This document shows positions 17,791-27,542 of a stretch of DNA of 64,000 bases, in pieces (within the stretch, counting starts at the first letter, position 1; each line of letters opens with the position of its first letter). The translations under genes were made by a program, and so were the position numbers. The DNA is from Enterobacter ludwigii (GTDB lineage Bacteria > Pseudomonadota > Gammaproteobacteria > Enterobacterales > Enterobacteriaceae): contig CP083824.1 in the NCBI GenBank assembly GCA_023023105.1, positions 1,984,001 through 2,048,000 of the forward strand, written 5' to 3'. Under the pieces are notes generated by a model. That model was not told where the DNA came from, did not search any database, and saw only the letters and a list, made by a program, of their open reading frames with translations.

Positions 17791-19151
17791 CATTTAAAGA
17801 CAACTACGCGGTTACGGCCTGTCTCTTTTGCTTCGTACATTGCCTTATCGGCACTTTCCACGCACTCTTCTGCAGTAATCCCTGATGAGGTTGCCGTAAA
17901 TACTCCCATGCTGATAGTGATCGGTTCTGGTAACTGCCCCTCGCTGCTGGCCTTATCAAAGCCGCTCAGATTGAGCCGTATGCGTTCAGCCACCTTGTAA
18001 GCCTCTTCTGAAGAGGTGTTAGCCAGCATCAGTACAAACTCTTCGCCACCGATACGGGCCGCAATATCTTGTGGGCGCACGGAATCCATCAGCAGATGAG
18101 CGACAAACTGCAACACTTTGTCTCCCTGGAGATGCCCATAGTTGTCGTTGATTCGCTTAAAGCGGTCGAGATCGCTGACGATAACAGAAACAGGACGACC
18201 GGCTTTGGCGATATCCAGGGCCTGATTTAATGATTCATAGAAATAACTGCGGTTATAAAGCCGGGTGAGCGGATCGCGAATCGAGTTCTGATACGATTGC
18301 TGATACTTTAAATGTGAGTCACGATACAACCTGAAGACATCATAAAGCAGAACAAAAATAATAAGCAGCGTAGCAACTGTTTCAAATAATCGGGCCCGAT
18401 ACCAGGCGATATCTTCAGCGTGTCCGCCAGCCAGTAGCATTGTCAGCGTCACAATATAACAGACGCATAAGAAATTACCGCCAACCCAGAAAAGGTTACG
18501 TACCCGGGTAATAAACATTAGTGTTGCTAACGTTACTATCCAGAGAACAATAAGAAGAATATTAATGGCCTGGCTCCAGAGAACCATAAATTGCCGGGTT
18601 TCATTATCGACAAGATCCAGTAATAACAGTGATGAATGACTGGAACAAAACCACGCCAGAGCCACCATAGAAACAGTAAAGATAAATCCGCCAGTCACGA
18701 TGGAAATATGTGCCGGACGTGAAAGCGGGTAATCCCGGATGGTATAAAGCAAGGCTGAAAGGATGATGAGAACCGCCATGATAAGATGGCGGAACATAAA
18801 GAAGATCATGGCATCATTATAGTTAACTGCATTGAACTGATAGAGAGCTAACCAGGAAGGGAAGCTGGATAGCGTTCCTACCATCATCATCGCCGAGCCG
18901 GCAAAGGCTAAGGCAATTGCAATCAGATACAACCTTCTTCGATCACACCAGTATTTCATTGCCATAAAACAGGCAATAAACAGGTGAAATACCAGTAAGA
19001 AAATGGTCAGTGTAGGGAATAATAACGGAGAGAACGACGGTACCCGTTCGACAAGTTCTAAAAATAAACCCTGCAATAGCCCAATGACGGCAATGCAGCC
19101 GATACAGAATAAGAAATAACGGTTCTTCACACAATTATTCATCGCAAGCAT
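17790..19151 (-). CDS. Membrane-bound diguanylate cyclase (GGDEF)
   Basis: 453-residue protein. Residues 11-270 contain about eight hydrophobic helices forming an integral-membrane sensor (MASE4-like in layout, tentative). Residues 285-453 are a GGDEF domain with DPLTRLYNR, the SDLDRFKRIND metal-binding region and an intact GGEEF active site at 368-372. An RPQD I-site at 359-362 implies product inhibition. It should make cyclic-di-GMP from two GTP. The gene is more AT-rich than its neighbours and separates slyA from slyB, adjacent in K-12, which suggests lineage-specific gain. The start is uncertain: ATG at 19151 or 19142, neither with a clear ribosome site. Confidence 0.88.
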   Translation of the reverse strand: MLAMNNCVKNRYFLFCIGCIAVIGLLQGLFLELVERVPSFSPLLFPTLTIFLLVFHLFIACFMAMKYWCDRRRLYLIAIALAFAGSAMMMVGTLSSFPSWLALYQFNAVNYNDAMIFFMFRHLIMAVLIILSALLYTIRDYPLSRPAHISIVTGGFIFTVSMVALAWFCSSHSSLLLLDLVDNETRQFMVLWSQAINILLIVLWIVTLATLMFITRVRNLFWVGGNFLCVCYIVTLTMLLAGGHAEDIAWYRARLFETVATLLIIFVLLYDVFRLYRDSHLKYQQSYQNSIRDPLTRLYNRSYFYESLNQALDIAKAGRPVSVIVSDLDRFKRINDNYGHLQGDKVLQFVAHLLMDSVRPQDIAARIGGEEFVLMLANTSSEEAYKVAERIRLNLSGFDKASSEGQLPEPITISMGVFTATSSGITAEECVESADKAMYEAKETGRNRVVVFK

Positions 19152-19346
19152 ATAAGTTTTAACAAAATTATAATAAATAAAAAAGGCAATTGCGATGAGT
19201 TTAACTAATGAGTTTTATAAATACTTTGCGCAGGAACAATATCAAGACTAATTAATAATAAGTTAAGTATATATTTGTGTGAAAGTATTAATTAATATTA
19301 TATTTTTGTAAATGGATGTGGCCTGGTGACCACATCCAAAAACGAA

Positions 19347-19814
19347 TTAACGTGGAGAAACGGTAACCTGGCTTCCGTTGCTCGCCAGAACAACGCGCTG
19401 GCCTGCAGAGAAACGCGTGCTACCTTGTTTCTGAACAACCATGATGGTGCTGCCATCATCTTTACGGATTTCCAGCTCTACACCCTGGGTTTTGTTCATC
19501 GCACCCTGAACGCCCTGGCCTGCTACACCACCGGCAACGGCGCCTGCTGCGGTCGCCAGAGAGCGGCCTGTACCACCGCCGACGGTATTACCCAGGAAAC
19601 CACCCAGCACAGCACCGCCGATTGCACCCATCACGTTGTTTTCATCACCACCCTGGATTTGTACAGGACGGGCATTAACAACGGTACCGTAAGTCACATT
19701 CTGAACCTGTTTCGCTTCAGAAGCGCTGTAAACGTCGCCAGAAAGTGAACTGTCATTCACACAGCCAGCCAGAGTTAAACCAATCAGCGAAACGCCCAGT
19801 ACACGTAAAATCAT
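19347..19814 (-). CDS. slyB: SlyB, outer-membrane lipoprotein
   Basis: 155-residue lipoprotein, the E. coli length: signal peptide with lipobox LTLAGC (lipidated Cys18), then a glycine-rich glycine-zipper segment (about residues 63-105, GAIGGAVLGGFLGNTVGGG) and a small C-terminal beta domain. SlyB is an abundant PhoPQ-induced protein that forms rings around outer-membrane proteins under envelope stress. A PhoP-type promoter lies about 105-140 nt upstream. The 195 bp between its stop and the diguanylate cyclase gene are AT-rich and hold no gene that I can support. Confidence 0.96.
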   Translation of the reverse strand: MILRVLGVSLIGLTLAGCVNDSSLSGDVYSASEAKQVQNVTYGTVVNARPVQIQGGDENNVMGAIGGAVLGGFLGNTVGGGTGRSLATAAGAVAGGVAGQGVQGAMNKTQGVELEIRKDDGSTIMVVQKQGSTRFSAGQRVVLASNGSQVTVSPR

Positions 19815-19919
19815 TTGAATCTCCTGTTCACCAAAAACGCCCGATTGAGGGCATCCGTTATGGCTAAATTATATGGCATAAGGGGCCATAGTTCATATCT
19901 TTGCACTAACAATGGGAAA

Positions 19920-19954
19920 ATTGTACTTGAATTTGACTTAACGAGACATAAACA
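19920..19954 (-). promoter_or_regulatory. PhoP-dependent promoter of slyB
   Basis: On the minus strand TGTTTA-TGTCT-CGTTAA (19954-19938) matches the PhoP direct repeat (T/G)GTTTA-N5-(T/G)GTTTA, the first half perfectly and the second at four of six positions. TACAAT (19925-19920) follows after exactly 12 nt, the standard PhoP-box-to-minus-10 spacing. slyB is a known PhoP regulon member. Confidence 0.85.
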
Positions 19955-20069
19955 GTCTTCGCACGTGTTACCCGTCTGACATTGTTAAAAAATATTATCG
20001 CCGGATAGCAAAGCAGCGCTGTTTATGGTTGAGTGGATACTCTTAGCCCACGCAACGTAAGGAAAGCGC

Positions 20070-21194
20070 ATGAAATCGGGTCGCTACATTGGTGTGATGT
20101 CAGGCACCAGTCTGGATGGGGTAGATGTCGTTCTGGCCGCCATTGATGAAAACATGGTGGCGCAGCAGGCGAGCCTGACCTGGCCAATCCCCATTTCACT
20201 GAAAGAGGATATTCTGAGTATCTGTCAGGGGCAGCAACTCACCCTTTCCCAGCTAGGGCAGCTCGATGTACGCCTGGGAGCGCTGTTTGCTGATGCGGTA
20301 CAGGCGTTAATGCACAAAGAACATCTTCGTCCACAGGATGTGGTTGCCATTGGGTGTCACGGACAAACTGTCTGGCATGAGCCAGGTGGCGAAGCACCGC
20401 ATACCCTGCAAATTGGTGATAACAACCAGATTGTGGCAAAGACCGGTGTAACGGTGGTGGGCGATTTTCGTCGTCGCGATATTGCGCTTGGAGGACAGGG
20501 TGCACCGCTGGTGCCCGCTTTCCATCAGGCTTTACTGGCGCACCCTTCAGAACGCCGTATGGTGCTCAATATTGGTGGTATCGCCAACCTGTCCATGCTC
20601 ATCCCGGGACAGCCCGTACGTGGCTACGATACCGGCCCGGGCAATATGTTAATGGATGCCTGGATCTGGCGTCAGTGCGGTCAACCGTATGATAAAAACG
20701 CGGAGTGGGCGAGCGCGGGTAAAGTGATTATTCCGCTGTTGCAGTCCATGTTAAGCGACCCTTATTTTGCACTACCGGCACCGAAAAGCACGGGGCGCGA
20801 ATATTTCAACTATGGCTGGCTTGAGCGCCAGCTGGCGCAATTCCCGGCACTCGCGCCGCAGGATGTCCAGGCAACACTTGCTGAGTTAACGGCCGTGTCG
20901 ATATCTGAACAGGTGCTTCTCAGTGGCGGATGCGAACGTCTGCTGGTGTGCGGGGGAGGAAGCCGAAATCCGCTGGTGATGGCGCGTCTTGCCGGGCTAC
21001 TGCCGGGTACAGAAGTCACGACGACAGATGAAGCGGGTATCAGTGGAGATGATATGGAAGCGCTGGCCTTTGCATGGCTTGCCTGGCGCACGATTGCCGG
21101 GCTACCGGGCAATTTACCGTCGGTAACCGGTGCGCGTGAGGCGAGCGTCCTTGGTGCCATTTTCCCGGCCAACCCTCGTCAGAATCAGAGTTAA
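20070..21194 (+). CDS. anmK: AnmK, anhydro-N-acetylmuramic acid kinase
   Basis: 374-residue ASKHA-fold kinase that hydrolyses the 1,6-anhydro ring of anhMurNAc and phosphorylates it to MurNAc-6-P in murein recycling. The N-terminal [12 protein letters not shown] is the phosphate-1 motif, [11 protein letters not shown] and [22 protein letters not shown] are family signatures, and [12 protein letters not shown] and [12 protein letters not shown] close the nucleotide site. E. coli AnmK is about 369 residues. Preceded by GTAAGGAAAGCGC. It heads a same-strand series with mliC and pdxH. Confidence 0.95.
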   Translation: MKSGRYIGVMSGTSLDGVDVVLAAIDENMVAQQASLTWPIPISLKEDILSICQGQQLTLSQLGQLDVRLGALFADAVQALMHKEHLRPQDVVAIGCHGQTVWHEPGGEAPHTLQIGDNNQIVAKTGVTVVGDFRRRDIALGGQGAPLVPAFHQALLAHPSERRMVLNIGGIANLSMLIPGQPVRGYDTGPGNMLMDAWIWRQCGQPYDKNAEWASAGKVIIPLLQSMLSDPYFALPAPKSTGREYFNYGWLERQLAQFPALAPQDVQATLAELTAVSISEQVLLSGGCERLLVCGGGSRNPLVMARLAGLLPGTEVTTTDEAGISGDDMEALAFAWLAWRTIAGLPGNLPSVTGAREASVLGAIFPANPRQNQS

Positions 21195-21288
21195 CTGAAA
21201 TTCAGCGTCGCGTATTGTCGTTAGAATGGAATAAAAACAGGAGGGCAGTCACGCCCTCCAGGACCAGGAAAGTCGTCGGAATACGCTC

Positions 21289-21612
21289 ATGAAAAAACTT
21301 CTTCTTATTGTCGCGCCTTTGTTGCTGTCAGGATGCAGCGTCTATAACCAACTCGTTGAGCGTATGCAGACCGATACGCTGGAGTATCGTTGCGATGAAA
21401 AGCCGCTGACCGTTAAGCTGAATAACCCGCGCCAGGAAGCCAGTTTTGTGTACGACAATAAATTGCTGACCCTGAAGCAGGGCATCTCGGCCTCCGGTGC
21501 ACGTTATACCGATGGTATCTATGTCTTCTGGTCGAAAGGGGACAGCGCCACGGTCTACAAACGTGACCGTATCGTGCTGAACAATTGTCAGCTGGAAAAT
21601 CCGAAGCGTTGA
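21289..21612 (+). CDS. mliC: MliC, membrane-bound C-type lysozyme inhibitor
   Basis: 107-residue lipoprotein: signal peptide with lipobox LLLSGC (lipidated Cys16) and a mature DUF333/MliC beta-barrel. It keeps the [12 protein letters not shown] and FVYDNK regions and the paired Cys34/Cys101 for a disulfide. It protects peptidoglycan from host C-type lysozyme. A short GC-rich hairpin (21240-21259, GGAGGGC arms) stands in the 94-bp gap after anmK, so mliC may be partly separated from it transcriptionally. Confidence 0.92.
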   Translation: MKKLLLIVAPLLLSGCSVYNQLVERMQTDTLEYRCDEKPLTVKLNNPRQEASFVYDNKLLTLKQGISASGARYTDGIYVFWSKGDSATVYKRDRIVLNNCQLENPKR

Positions 21613-21669
21613 GATTTTTACAGGGGCGGCGCACAATAGCGCCACCCAATCTCAATGTCAGCTAACGCC

Positions 21670-22326
21670 ATGTCAGATAACGACGAACTGCAGCAAATCG
21701 CGCATCTGCGCCGTGAATACACCAAAGGTGGCCTGCGTCGCCAGGACCTTCCCGCTGAACCCCTCGTGCTTTTTGAACGCTGGCTGAAACAGGCTTGCGA
21801 AGCGAAACTGGCCGACCCAACGGCTATGGTTGTCGCAACGGTCGATGAAAACGGTCAACCGTATCAGCGCATCGTATTGCTCAAGCATTATGACGAGAAA
21901 GGTTTGGTGTTCTACACCAACCTGGGCAGTCGCAAAGCACATCATCTGGAAAACAATCCGCGTATCAGCCTGCTGTTCCCCTGGCATATGCTGGAGCGTC
22001 AGGTCATGGTGACAGGCAAAGCGGAACGTCTCTCGACGCTGGAAGTGGTGAAGTATTTCCACAGCCGTCCGCGCGACAGCCAGATTGGTGCCTGGGTTTC
22101 AAAACAGTCGAGCCGAATTTCAGCTCGAGGCGTGCTGGAAAGCAAATTTCTTGAGCTGAAACAGAAGTTCCAGCAGGGTGAAATCCCTCTGCCGAGTTTC
22201 TGGGGCGGTTTCCGCATCCCGATTGAGCAGATGGAGTTCTGGCAAGGGGGCGAACATCGCCTGCACGATCGCTTTTTATACCAGCGCGACAATGGCGGCT
22301 GGAAAATCGACAGACTGGCACCGTAA
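21670..22326 (+). CDS. pdxH: PdxH, pyridoxine/pyridoxamine 5'-phosphate oxidase
   Basis: 218-residue FMN-dependent split-barrel oxidase making pyridoxal 5'-phosphate from PNP or PMP with O2. The ATG at 21670 gives [17 protein letters not shown] and the E. coli length; the ATG at 21655 in the same frame would add five residues and is less likely. FMN/PLP-binding stretches include [43 protein letters not shown] and the C-terminal [13 protein letters not shown] second vitamin B6 gene, pdxY, lies downstream beyond tyrS. Confidence 0.96.
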   Translation: MSDNDELQQIAHLRREYTKGGLRRQDLPAEPLVLFERWLKQACEAKLADPTAMVVATVDENGQPYQRIVLLKHYDEKGLVFYTNLGSRKAHHLENNPRISLLFPWHMLERQVMVTGKAERLSTLEVVKYFHSRPRDSQIGAWVSKQSSRISARGVLESKFLELKQKFQQGEIPLPSFWGGFRIPIEQMEFWQGGEHRLHDRFLYQRDNGGWKIDRLAP

Positions 22327-22346
22327 TCCCCGAAATTTGTTGATTT

Positions 22347-22379
22347 AAGCGCTAGCGCACACCGCGCTTGCGCTTTATT
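22347..22379 (+). terminator. Probable pdxH terminator
   Basis: A 12-bp stem with one mismatch (22347-22358 with 22364-22375, 5-nt loop), arms rich in GCGC, followed by TATTCT. It begins 21 nt after the pdxH stop and precedes the tyrS leader. Confidence 0.5.
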
Positions 22380-22451
22380 CTATGGTACTTTCGCATCAGG
22401 CGAAAAGTCGTGTACCGGCAAAGGTGCAGTCGTTTATACATGGAGAATTTG

Positions 22452-23726
22452 ATGGCAAGCAGTAACTTGATTAAACAATTGCAAGAGCGGGGCCTCGTGG
22501 CTCAGGTGACGGACGAGGAAGCGTTAGCAGAGCGACTGGCGCAAGGCCCGATCGCGCTCTATTGCGGCTTCGATCCCACCGCTGACAGCTTGCATTTGGG
22601 GCATCTTGTTCCATTGTTATGCCTGAAACGCTTCCAGATGGCGGGCCATAAACCTGTTGCCCTGGTTGGCGGTGCGACAGGTCTGATTGGTGACCCAAGT
22701 TTTAAAGCCGCTGAGCGTAAACTGAATACCGAAGATACCGTGCAGGAGTGGGTGGATAAGATCCGCAAACAGGTTGCACCGTTCCTCGACTTCAACTGTG
22801 GTGATAACTCCGCCATTGCCGCTAACAACTATGACTGGTTTGGCGGCATGAACGTGCTGACTTTCCTGCGTGACATCGGCAAGCATTTCTCTGTTAACCA
22901 GATGATTAACAAAGAAGCCGTGAAGCAGCGTCTGAACCGTGATGACCAGGGTATCTCCTTCACCGAGTTCTCGTACAACCTGCTGCAGGGTTATGACTTT
23001 GCCTGTCTGAACAAACTGCACGGTGTTTCCCTGCAGATTGGCGGTTCTGACCAGTGGGGTAACATCACCTCCGGTATTGACCTGACCCGTCGTCTGCACC
23101 AGAACCAGGTCTTTGGTCTGACCGTTCCGCTGATCACCAAAGCCGACGGGACCAAATTCGGTAAAACCGAAGGTGGCGCGGTATGGCTTGATCCGAAAAA
23201 GACCAGCCCGTACAAATTCTACCAGTTCTGGATCAACACGGCTGATGCCGATGTATACCGCTTCCTGAAGTTCTTCACCTTTATGGACCTTGAAGAAATC
23301 AATGCCCTGGAAGAAGAGGATAAAAATAGCGGTAAGGCGCCACGTGCACAGTACGTGCTGGCGGACGAAGTGACCAAACTGGTTCACGGTGAAGAAGGTC
23401 TGGCCGCGGCAAAACGTATCACGGCAAGCCTGTTCAACGGCACACTGAGCGATCTGAGCGAAGCGGACTTCGAACAGCTGGCGCAGGACGGCGTGCCAAT
23501 GGTCGAGATGGAAAAAGGTGCTGACCTGATGCAGGCGCTGGTGGACTCCGAGCTGCAGCCTTCCCGTGGTCAGGCGCGTAAAACCATCGCGTCCAACGCT
23601 ATCACCATCAATGGTGAGAAGCAGTCCGACCCGGAATACACCTTCACTGACAGCGATCGTCTGTATGGTCGCTACACGCTGCTGCGTCGCGGCAAGAAAA
23701 ATTACTGTCTGGTCTGCTGGAAATAA
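22452..23726 (+). CDS. tyrS: TyrS, tyrosyl-tRNA synthetase
   Basis: 424-residue class I aminoacyl-tRNA synthetase, same length as E. coli TyrS. The HIGH-type motif reads LHLGHL (about residues 45-50) and the KMSKS-equivalent KFGKTEGG is at about 235-242. Tyrosine-binding YNLLQGYDF and [11 protein letters not shown] are present, and residues 357-424 form an S4-like RNA-binding domain ([14 protein letters not shown]). The ATG at 22452 ([10 protein letters not shown]) follows TGGAGAATTTG; the open frame continues back to 22368 but without homology. Confidence 0.98.
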   Translation: MASSNLIKQLQERGLVAQVTDEEALAERLAQGPIALYCGFDPTADSLHLGHLVPLLCLKRFQMAGHKPVALVGGATGLIGDPSFKAAERKLNTEDTVQEWVDKIRKQVAPFLDFNCGDNSAIAANNYDWFGGMNVLTFLRDIGKHFSVNQMINKEAVKQRLNRDDQGISFTEFSYNLLQGYDFACLNKLHGVSLQIGGSDQWGNITSGIDLTRRLHQNQVFGLTVPLITKADGTKFGKTEGGAVWLDPKKTSPYKFYQFWINTADADVYRFLKFFTFMDLEEINALEEEDKNSGKAPRAQYVLADEVTKLVHGEEGLAAAKRITASLFNGTLSDLSEADFEQLAQDGVPMVEMEKGADLMQALVDSELQPSRGQARKTIASNAITINGEKQSDPEYTFTDSDRLYGRYTLLRRGKKNYCLVCWK

Positions 23727-23739
23727 TTAAAAGTAGCCA

Positions 23740-23768
23740 GGGGCGTGGGAAACCACGCCCCTTTTGTT
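23740..23768 (+). terminator. tyrS terminator
   Basis: Perfect 9-bp stem GGGGCGTGG/CCACGCCCC with a GAAA tetraloop, followed by CTTTTGTTTTT-like U-rich sequence, 14 nt after the tyrS stop. It is a strong intrinsic terminator. pdxY starts 25 nt after it, so some read-through or an embedded promoter is expected. Confidence 0.9.
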
Positions 23769-23792
23769 TTTACAGGGTTTGGTAAGAAAAAA

Positions 23793-24653
23793 ATGAAGAA
23801 CATCCTCGCCATTCAGTCCCACGTTGTTTTCGGACATGCTGGCAATAGCGCAGCGGAATTTCCAATGCGCCGCCTCGGTGCCAACGTCTGGCCGCTCAAC
23901 ACCGTACAGTTCTCCAACCACACGCAATACGGCCAATGGACCGGCTACGTAATGCCGCCTTCACACCTCACGGAAGTTGTGCAAGGTATTGCCGATATCG
24001 GCCAGCTCAAACGTTGTGACGCGGTACTGAGCGGTTATCTCGGTTCAGCAGAGCAAGGAGAGCATATCCTCGGTATTGTTCGCCAGGTGAAAACGGCAAA
24101 CCCAGCGGCAAAATTCTTCTGTGACCCTGTTATGGGCCATCCGGAGAAAGGCTGCATCGTGGCACCGGGTGTCGCAGAGTTTCATGTTCGCCATGCGCTG
24201 CCCGCCAGCGATATCATTGCGCCAAATCTGGTCGAACTGGAGATCCTTTGCGAGCATCCCGTTAACAGCGTAGAAGAGGCGGTAAGCGCGTCCCGCGAGC
24301 TGATAGCTCTGGGGCCAAAAACTGTGCTGGTGAAACATCTCGCGCGTGCAGGGCTTAGTAAGGACCGTTTTGAGATGCTGCTGGTGACGAAAGACGATGC
24401 CTGGCATATCAGCCGTCCGCTGGTGGATTTTGGCCCACGTCAGCCGGTAGGGGTTGGGGATGTGACCAGCGGTCTGCTGTTGGTGAAACTCCTGCAGGGT
24501 GCAACGCTGCGAGATGCCCTGGAGCATGTCACCGCGGCGGTATACGAAATCATGATTGCGACGAAAGAAATGCAGGAGTATGAATTACAGGTCGTTGCGG
24601 CACAGGATCGTATTGCTAAGCCGGAACACTATTTTAGCGCAACGCAGCTTTAA
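23793..24653 (+). CDS. pdxY: PdxY, pyridoxal kinase 2
   Basis: 286-residue ribokinase-fold kinase phosphorylating pyridoxal in PLP salvage. Start at ATG 23793 ([21 protein letters not shown], the substrate-binding N terminus); the frame upstream overlaps the tyrS terminator. [13 protein letters not shown] and PNLVELEIL are family motifs, and the [17 protein letters not shown] anion-hole motif carries the catalytic Asp. E. coli PdxY has 287 residues. It follows tyrS as in E. coli. Confidence 0.95.
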   Translation: MKNILAIQSHVVFGHAGNSAAEFPMRRLGANVWPLNTVQFSNHTQYGQWTGYVMPPSHLTEVVQGIADIGQLKRCDAVLSGYLGSAEQGEHILGIVRQVKTANPAAKFFCDPVMGHPEKGCIVAPGVAEFHVRHALPASDIIAPNLVELEILCEHPVNSVEEAVSASRELIALGPKTVLVKHLARAGLSKDRFEMLLVTKDDAWHISRPLVDFGPRQPVGVGDVTSGLLLVKLLQGATLRDALEHVTAAVYEIMIATKEMQEYELQVVAAQDRIAKPEHYFSATQL

Positions 24654-24657
24654 AATA

Positions 24658-24726
24658 TGCCGGGTGGCGCTGCGCTTACCCGGCCTACTCAACCCGTAGG
24701 CCCGTGCAAGCGCAGCGCCGCCGGGC
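24658..24726. repeat. BIME: two inverted REP elements
   Basis: Two roughly 31-bp REP units in opposite orientation (24658-24688 and 24696-24726), each with GCCGGG...CCCGGC arms around a GCGCTGCG core and ending CCTAC, separated by seven bases. They fill the space between convergent pdxY and gstA and can protect both 3' ends; such pairs are typical binding sites for gyrase, Pol I or IHF. Confidence 0.9.
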
Positions 24727-24730
24727 GATG

Positions 24731-25336
24731 TTAGTTAAGACCTTCCGCTTTCAGCGCTGCAGCTACCGCAGGACGTTCTGCCATGCGTGTCATATACGAT
24801 GCAATATGGTCTAACCCTTCCAGGTTCAGCTTAACCGCGCGCGCCCAGCGCAGTACGGTAAACAGGTACGCATCGGCAATTGTGAAACGCGAACCACAAA
24901 TCCACTGGTCGTCTTTCAGCGATTCGTTAACGTACTGCAGCTTTTTCTCAAGAAGCGCACGCAAGGTGGGTTTGTACTCTTCTGGCGTATCGGGACGGAA
25001 CAGCGGCGTAAAGCCTTTGTGCAACTCGGTCGCAATGTAGTTCAGCCACTCCAGCGTTTTATAGCGAGAAACCGTACTTACCGGTGCCAGTAACTGGCGA
25101 TCGGGCACGCTATCTGCCAGAAACTGCATAATCGCCACACCCTCGGTCAGCAGAGTACCGTCATCCAGCAACAGTGCCGGAACTTGTCCCTTCGGGTTGA
25201 TGGCAAGAAAATCATCACCGTTTTCCAGACGTTTTTTCATCAGATCAACGCCATCCAGCGTAAAATCTTTGCCGCTCTCGCGCAGGGTAATATGGGAAGC
25301 AAGAGAGCACGCGCCCGGTTTATAGAACAGTTTCAT
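24731..25336 (-). CDS. gstA: GstA, glutathione S-transferase
   Basis: 201-residue beta-class bacterial GST, the E. coli length. N-terminal thioredoxin fold (residues 1-80) with [16 protein letters not shown] carrying the active-site Cys10, the cis-Pro [14 protein letters not shown] and [13 protein letters not shown]-terminal helical domain with [15 protein letters not shown]. It conjugates or reduces electrophiles with glutathione. Convergent with pdxY across the REP pair; the dtpA terminator lies upstream. Confidence 0.95.
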   Translation of the reverse strand: MKLFYKPGACSLASHITLRESGKDFTLDGVDLMKKRLENGDDFLAINPKGQVPALLLDDGTLLTEGVAIMQFLADSVPDRQLLAPVSTVSRYKTLEWLNYIATELHKGFTPLFRPDTPEEYKPTLRALLEKKLQYVNESLKDDQWICGSRFTIADAYLFTVLRWARAVKLNLEGLDHIASYMTRMAERPAVAAALKAEGLN

Positions 25337-25386
25337 CGGTAACTCCTTTTTTGCTGAGGTTTCAGCTATGTTAGTGCGCGAACGGG

Positions 25387-25418
25387 TAAAAAAAAAGCCG
25401 CTAATGCATTAGCGGCTT
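25387..25418 (-). terminator. dtpA terminator
   Basis: A perfect palindrome (25395-25418, arms AAGCCGCTAA/TTAGCGGCTT, loop TGCA) followed on the minus strand by a run of eight or nine T. It lies 24 nt after the dtpA stop. Confidence 0.95.
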
Positions 25419-25442
25419 CTGTTATGTCGTTTCTCAATGATA

Positions 25443-26951
25443 TTACGCGGTAGCGGTTTTAGTCGCTTTAGCGGTCTTGTCGTCGTCCTGAGTCATACGA
25501 TTCAGTTTCGGTGCCGTCAGCAGCATCAGAGCAGCGATGACTGCTGTAGCGATACCAATCTGCATGAATACAGTACCGTAGACGTTCAGAGAGACCAGTG
25601 GGTCAGTGACGTTATCCGGAACGGCCATCAGGTTTGCAATCTTACCTGCAATGATTGCTGCGCCGGCAGTGGTCAGGAACCAGCTACCCATAATGAAGCC
25701 CATCAGACGCTGTGGTACCAGCTGTGCAACCATCGCCAGACCCAGACCGGAGATCATCAGTTCACCGATAGACTGCAGAGCGTAGCTCAGGATCAGCCAG
25801 TTAACGGAAACGATACCTGCATCAGTCGCGAATTTGGTACCCAGTGGCAGCACCAGGAAGGCGCCGGAGCACAACACCATGCCGATGGCAAACTTGTGCG
25901 GCATTGGCAGACGGTCACCCATCTTGTTATAGATAGCGGCCAGAATTGGGCTGCCAATCATAATCCAGAACGGGTTCAGGGCCTGATACTGCTCCGGTTC
26001 GAATGCGATACCCAGAATTGAGTGCTCAACGTTACGAATGGCGAAGAAGTTCAGAGAGGTTGGCATCTGGCTGTACAGTACGAAGAAGATAATCGCTTCC
26101 AGCATCAGAATGAACGCCACAATCATCTTACGACGCGCGGCACCCTGCATGGCGAAGGCTTCTTTTGCGAAGATAATCACGATACCCAGTGCAACCACAC
26201 CCAGAACCGCACGTGCGATACCCTGGTTGTGCAGCAGCCAGGTCGCGATTGCAGCAAGGATCACAACGCCTACAATGGTCGCCAGCAGTTTACCCACATG
26301 TACGGGTTCGAAGTCAGGTTTTGAACCGTAGTTTTTAACCCAGCGTTTGCAGAAGGCAAAGTTGACAACGGTGATCAGCATACCGACCACGGACAGGGAG
26401 AACGCCACGCTCCAGCCGAATTTAGCGGCCAGCCACGGTGTTGCCAGCATGGAGAAGAAGGAACCGATGTTCACGGACATGTAGTACATGGTGAATGCAC
26501 CGTCCAGACGCGGGTCATCTTTGCTGTAACAGGTAGAGAGCAGGGAAGACGGGTTCGCTTTGAACAGCCCGTTACCCACGGCGATGGTCGCCATGCCCAT
26601 ATACACGACAGCAGCATCATGACCAGACCACGCAACCAGCGCATAACCGATTGCCAGTACAATGGCACCCAGCATGATAACGCGTTTAGTACCGAGAACT
26701 TTATCACCCAGCCAGCCGCCGATTGCGACCAGACCGTAAACCAGAGCACTGAAGGAGGAGAACAGCGTGATGGAATCGGCTTCGGACATACCCAGCTGTT
26801 TTACCAGGTAAACCGCCATGATCCCTTGCAGGCCGTAATAACCAAAACGCTCCCATAACTCGATAGAGAAGATGAGATAGAACGCTTTTGGTTGTTTAAA
26901 AGCGTTAAGACTTACGCTTTCATCTGTTGGTTTATTGTTTGCAGTAGACAC
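25443..26951 (-). CDS. dtpA: DtpA (TppB), di/tripeptide:H+ symporter
   Basis: 502-residue proton-dependent oligopeptide transporter (POT/PTR2 family) with about 14 helices. The ExxERF-type motif appears as [12 protein letters not shown] (residues 31-42), [15 protein letters not shown] follows, and the family signature [17 protein letters not shown] occurs around 126-142. It imports di- and tripeptides. AGAGGTAT precedes the ATG. A 590-bp gene-free region lies upstream, also large in E. coli, where EnvZ/OmpR is reported to affect this gene. Confidence 0.96.
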   Translation of the reverse strand: MSTANNKPTDESVSLNAFKQPKAFYLIFSIELWERFGYYGLQGIMAVYLVKQLGMSEADSITLFSSFSALVYGLVAIGGWLGDKVLGTKRVIMLGAIVLAIGYALVAWSGHDAAVVYMGMATIAVGNGLFKANPSSLLSTCYSKDDPRLDGAFTMYYMSVNIGSFFSMLATPWLAAKFGWSVAFSLSVVGMLITVVNFAFCKRWVKNYGSKPDFEPVHVGKLLATIVGVVILAAIATWLLHNQGIARAVLGVVALGIVIIFAKEAFAMQGAARRKMIVAFILMLEAIIFFVLYSQMPTSLNFFAIRNVEHSILGIAFEPEQYQALNPFWIMIGSPILAAIYNKMGDRLPMPHKFAIGMVLCSGAFLVLPLGTKFATDAGIVSVNWLILSYALQSIGELMISGLGLAMVAQLVPQRLMGFIMGSWFLTTAGAAIIAGKIANLMAVPDNVTDPLVSLNVYGTVFMQIGIATAVIAALMLLTAPKLNRMTQDDDKTAKATKTATA

Positions 26952-27494
26952 ATATACCTCTTTTTTTACATCCCATATTAACGGGGGTGTTCATAGCGTG
27001 ATGGCCGTAGTCAATACGCCTTATAGTTATTTTGGGAGGAGAAACGGCGGGTAATGTTCACTATCCTGCTCCATCTGGCAATACGTTTGTAATAATCTGT
27101 TACATATATCTTGGGTGGTATAATCGTCGGTTTATATAAATGTTATTCAGCGTTAAATTTCATGCAATGAGTAAAGGTAGTTTTTTCGACTGGTAATGAC
27201 CGGTCATGATTAGGTTTTGGCGATATGTTCTGCTATTTGCCGCCTGGTGCAGTGATATAGCCCATATTCTGAAAAATAGCTGGTCTTATCTACGGTGATG
27301 GGAGAGGTGTGTCTTGTCAGATAAAGGGTTTAGGCCGATTTTGACAACAAAAAATCAACATGAAGTTATCAGGGTGATCGCGATCACAGATATATAGAAA
27401 TTTTTGGATATAAAAAAACTATTAACCTGTTTGAGCGTTAAATGGCCGAACAAGTGACAAGCCAGGGTAAGCAACAGGCGGACAAATAACGGCC
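26952..27494. other. Long intergenic region upstream of dtpA
   Basis: About 540 bp between the dtpA start and the nth/rsx terminator, AT-rich, with no gene that I can support. It should contain the dtpA promoter and regulatory sites. A plus-strand TATAAT (27119-27124) lacks a good -35 and faces no gene. The only clear motif is the CRP/FNR-type palindrome annotated separately at 27374. Confidence 0.5.
27374..27387. promoter_or_regulatory. CRP-like palindrome
   Basis: GTGATCGCGATCAC is a perfect palindrome matching the CRP core GTGA-N6-TCAC, preceded by GG and followed by AGA (the full site would read GGTGA-N6-TCACA). It lies about 420 bp upstream of dtpA and 155 bp downstream of the nth stop, so it is far for a classical dtpA activator site. 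A real but distal site, or chance, are both possible. Confidence 0.5.
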
Positions 27495-27524
27495 AAAAGA
27501 AGAGCGTTTGGTAGCCCTTCTTTT
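27495..27524 (-). terminator. Terminator of the rsx-nth operon
   Basis: An 11-bp stem (27495-27505 with 27514-27524, 8-nt loop) that on the minus strand is complete with one G-U pair and ends CTTCTTTT. It begins 18 nt after the nth stop. The U run forms part of the stem, so strength is uncertain. Confidence 0.5.
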
Positions 27525-27542
27525 AGCGGGGGAATTAGTCGA

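Noticed and set aside
22617..23387. 256-codon antisense open frame within tyrS
   Set aside because: Shadow of a highly expressed gene with strong codon bias; no homologue recognised.
24658..24726. REP pair considered as a CRISPR-like repeat
   Set aside because: Only two units in inverted orientation with the classic REP GCCGGG arms; no direct repeats of fixed spacing and no cas genes.
27119..27124. TATAAT on the plus strand in the dtpA upstream region
   Set aside because: No adequate -35 at 16-18 bp and no plus-strand gene follows; probably chance in AT-rich sequence.
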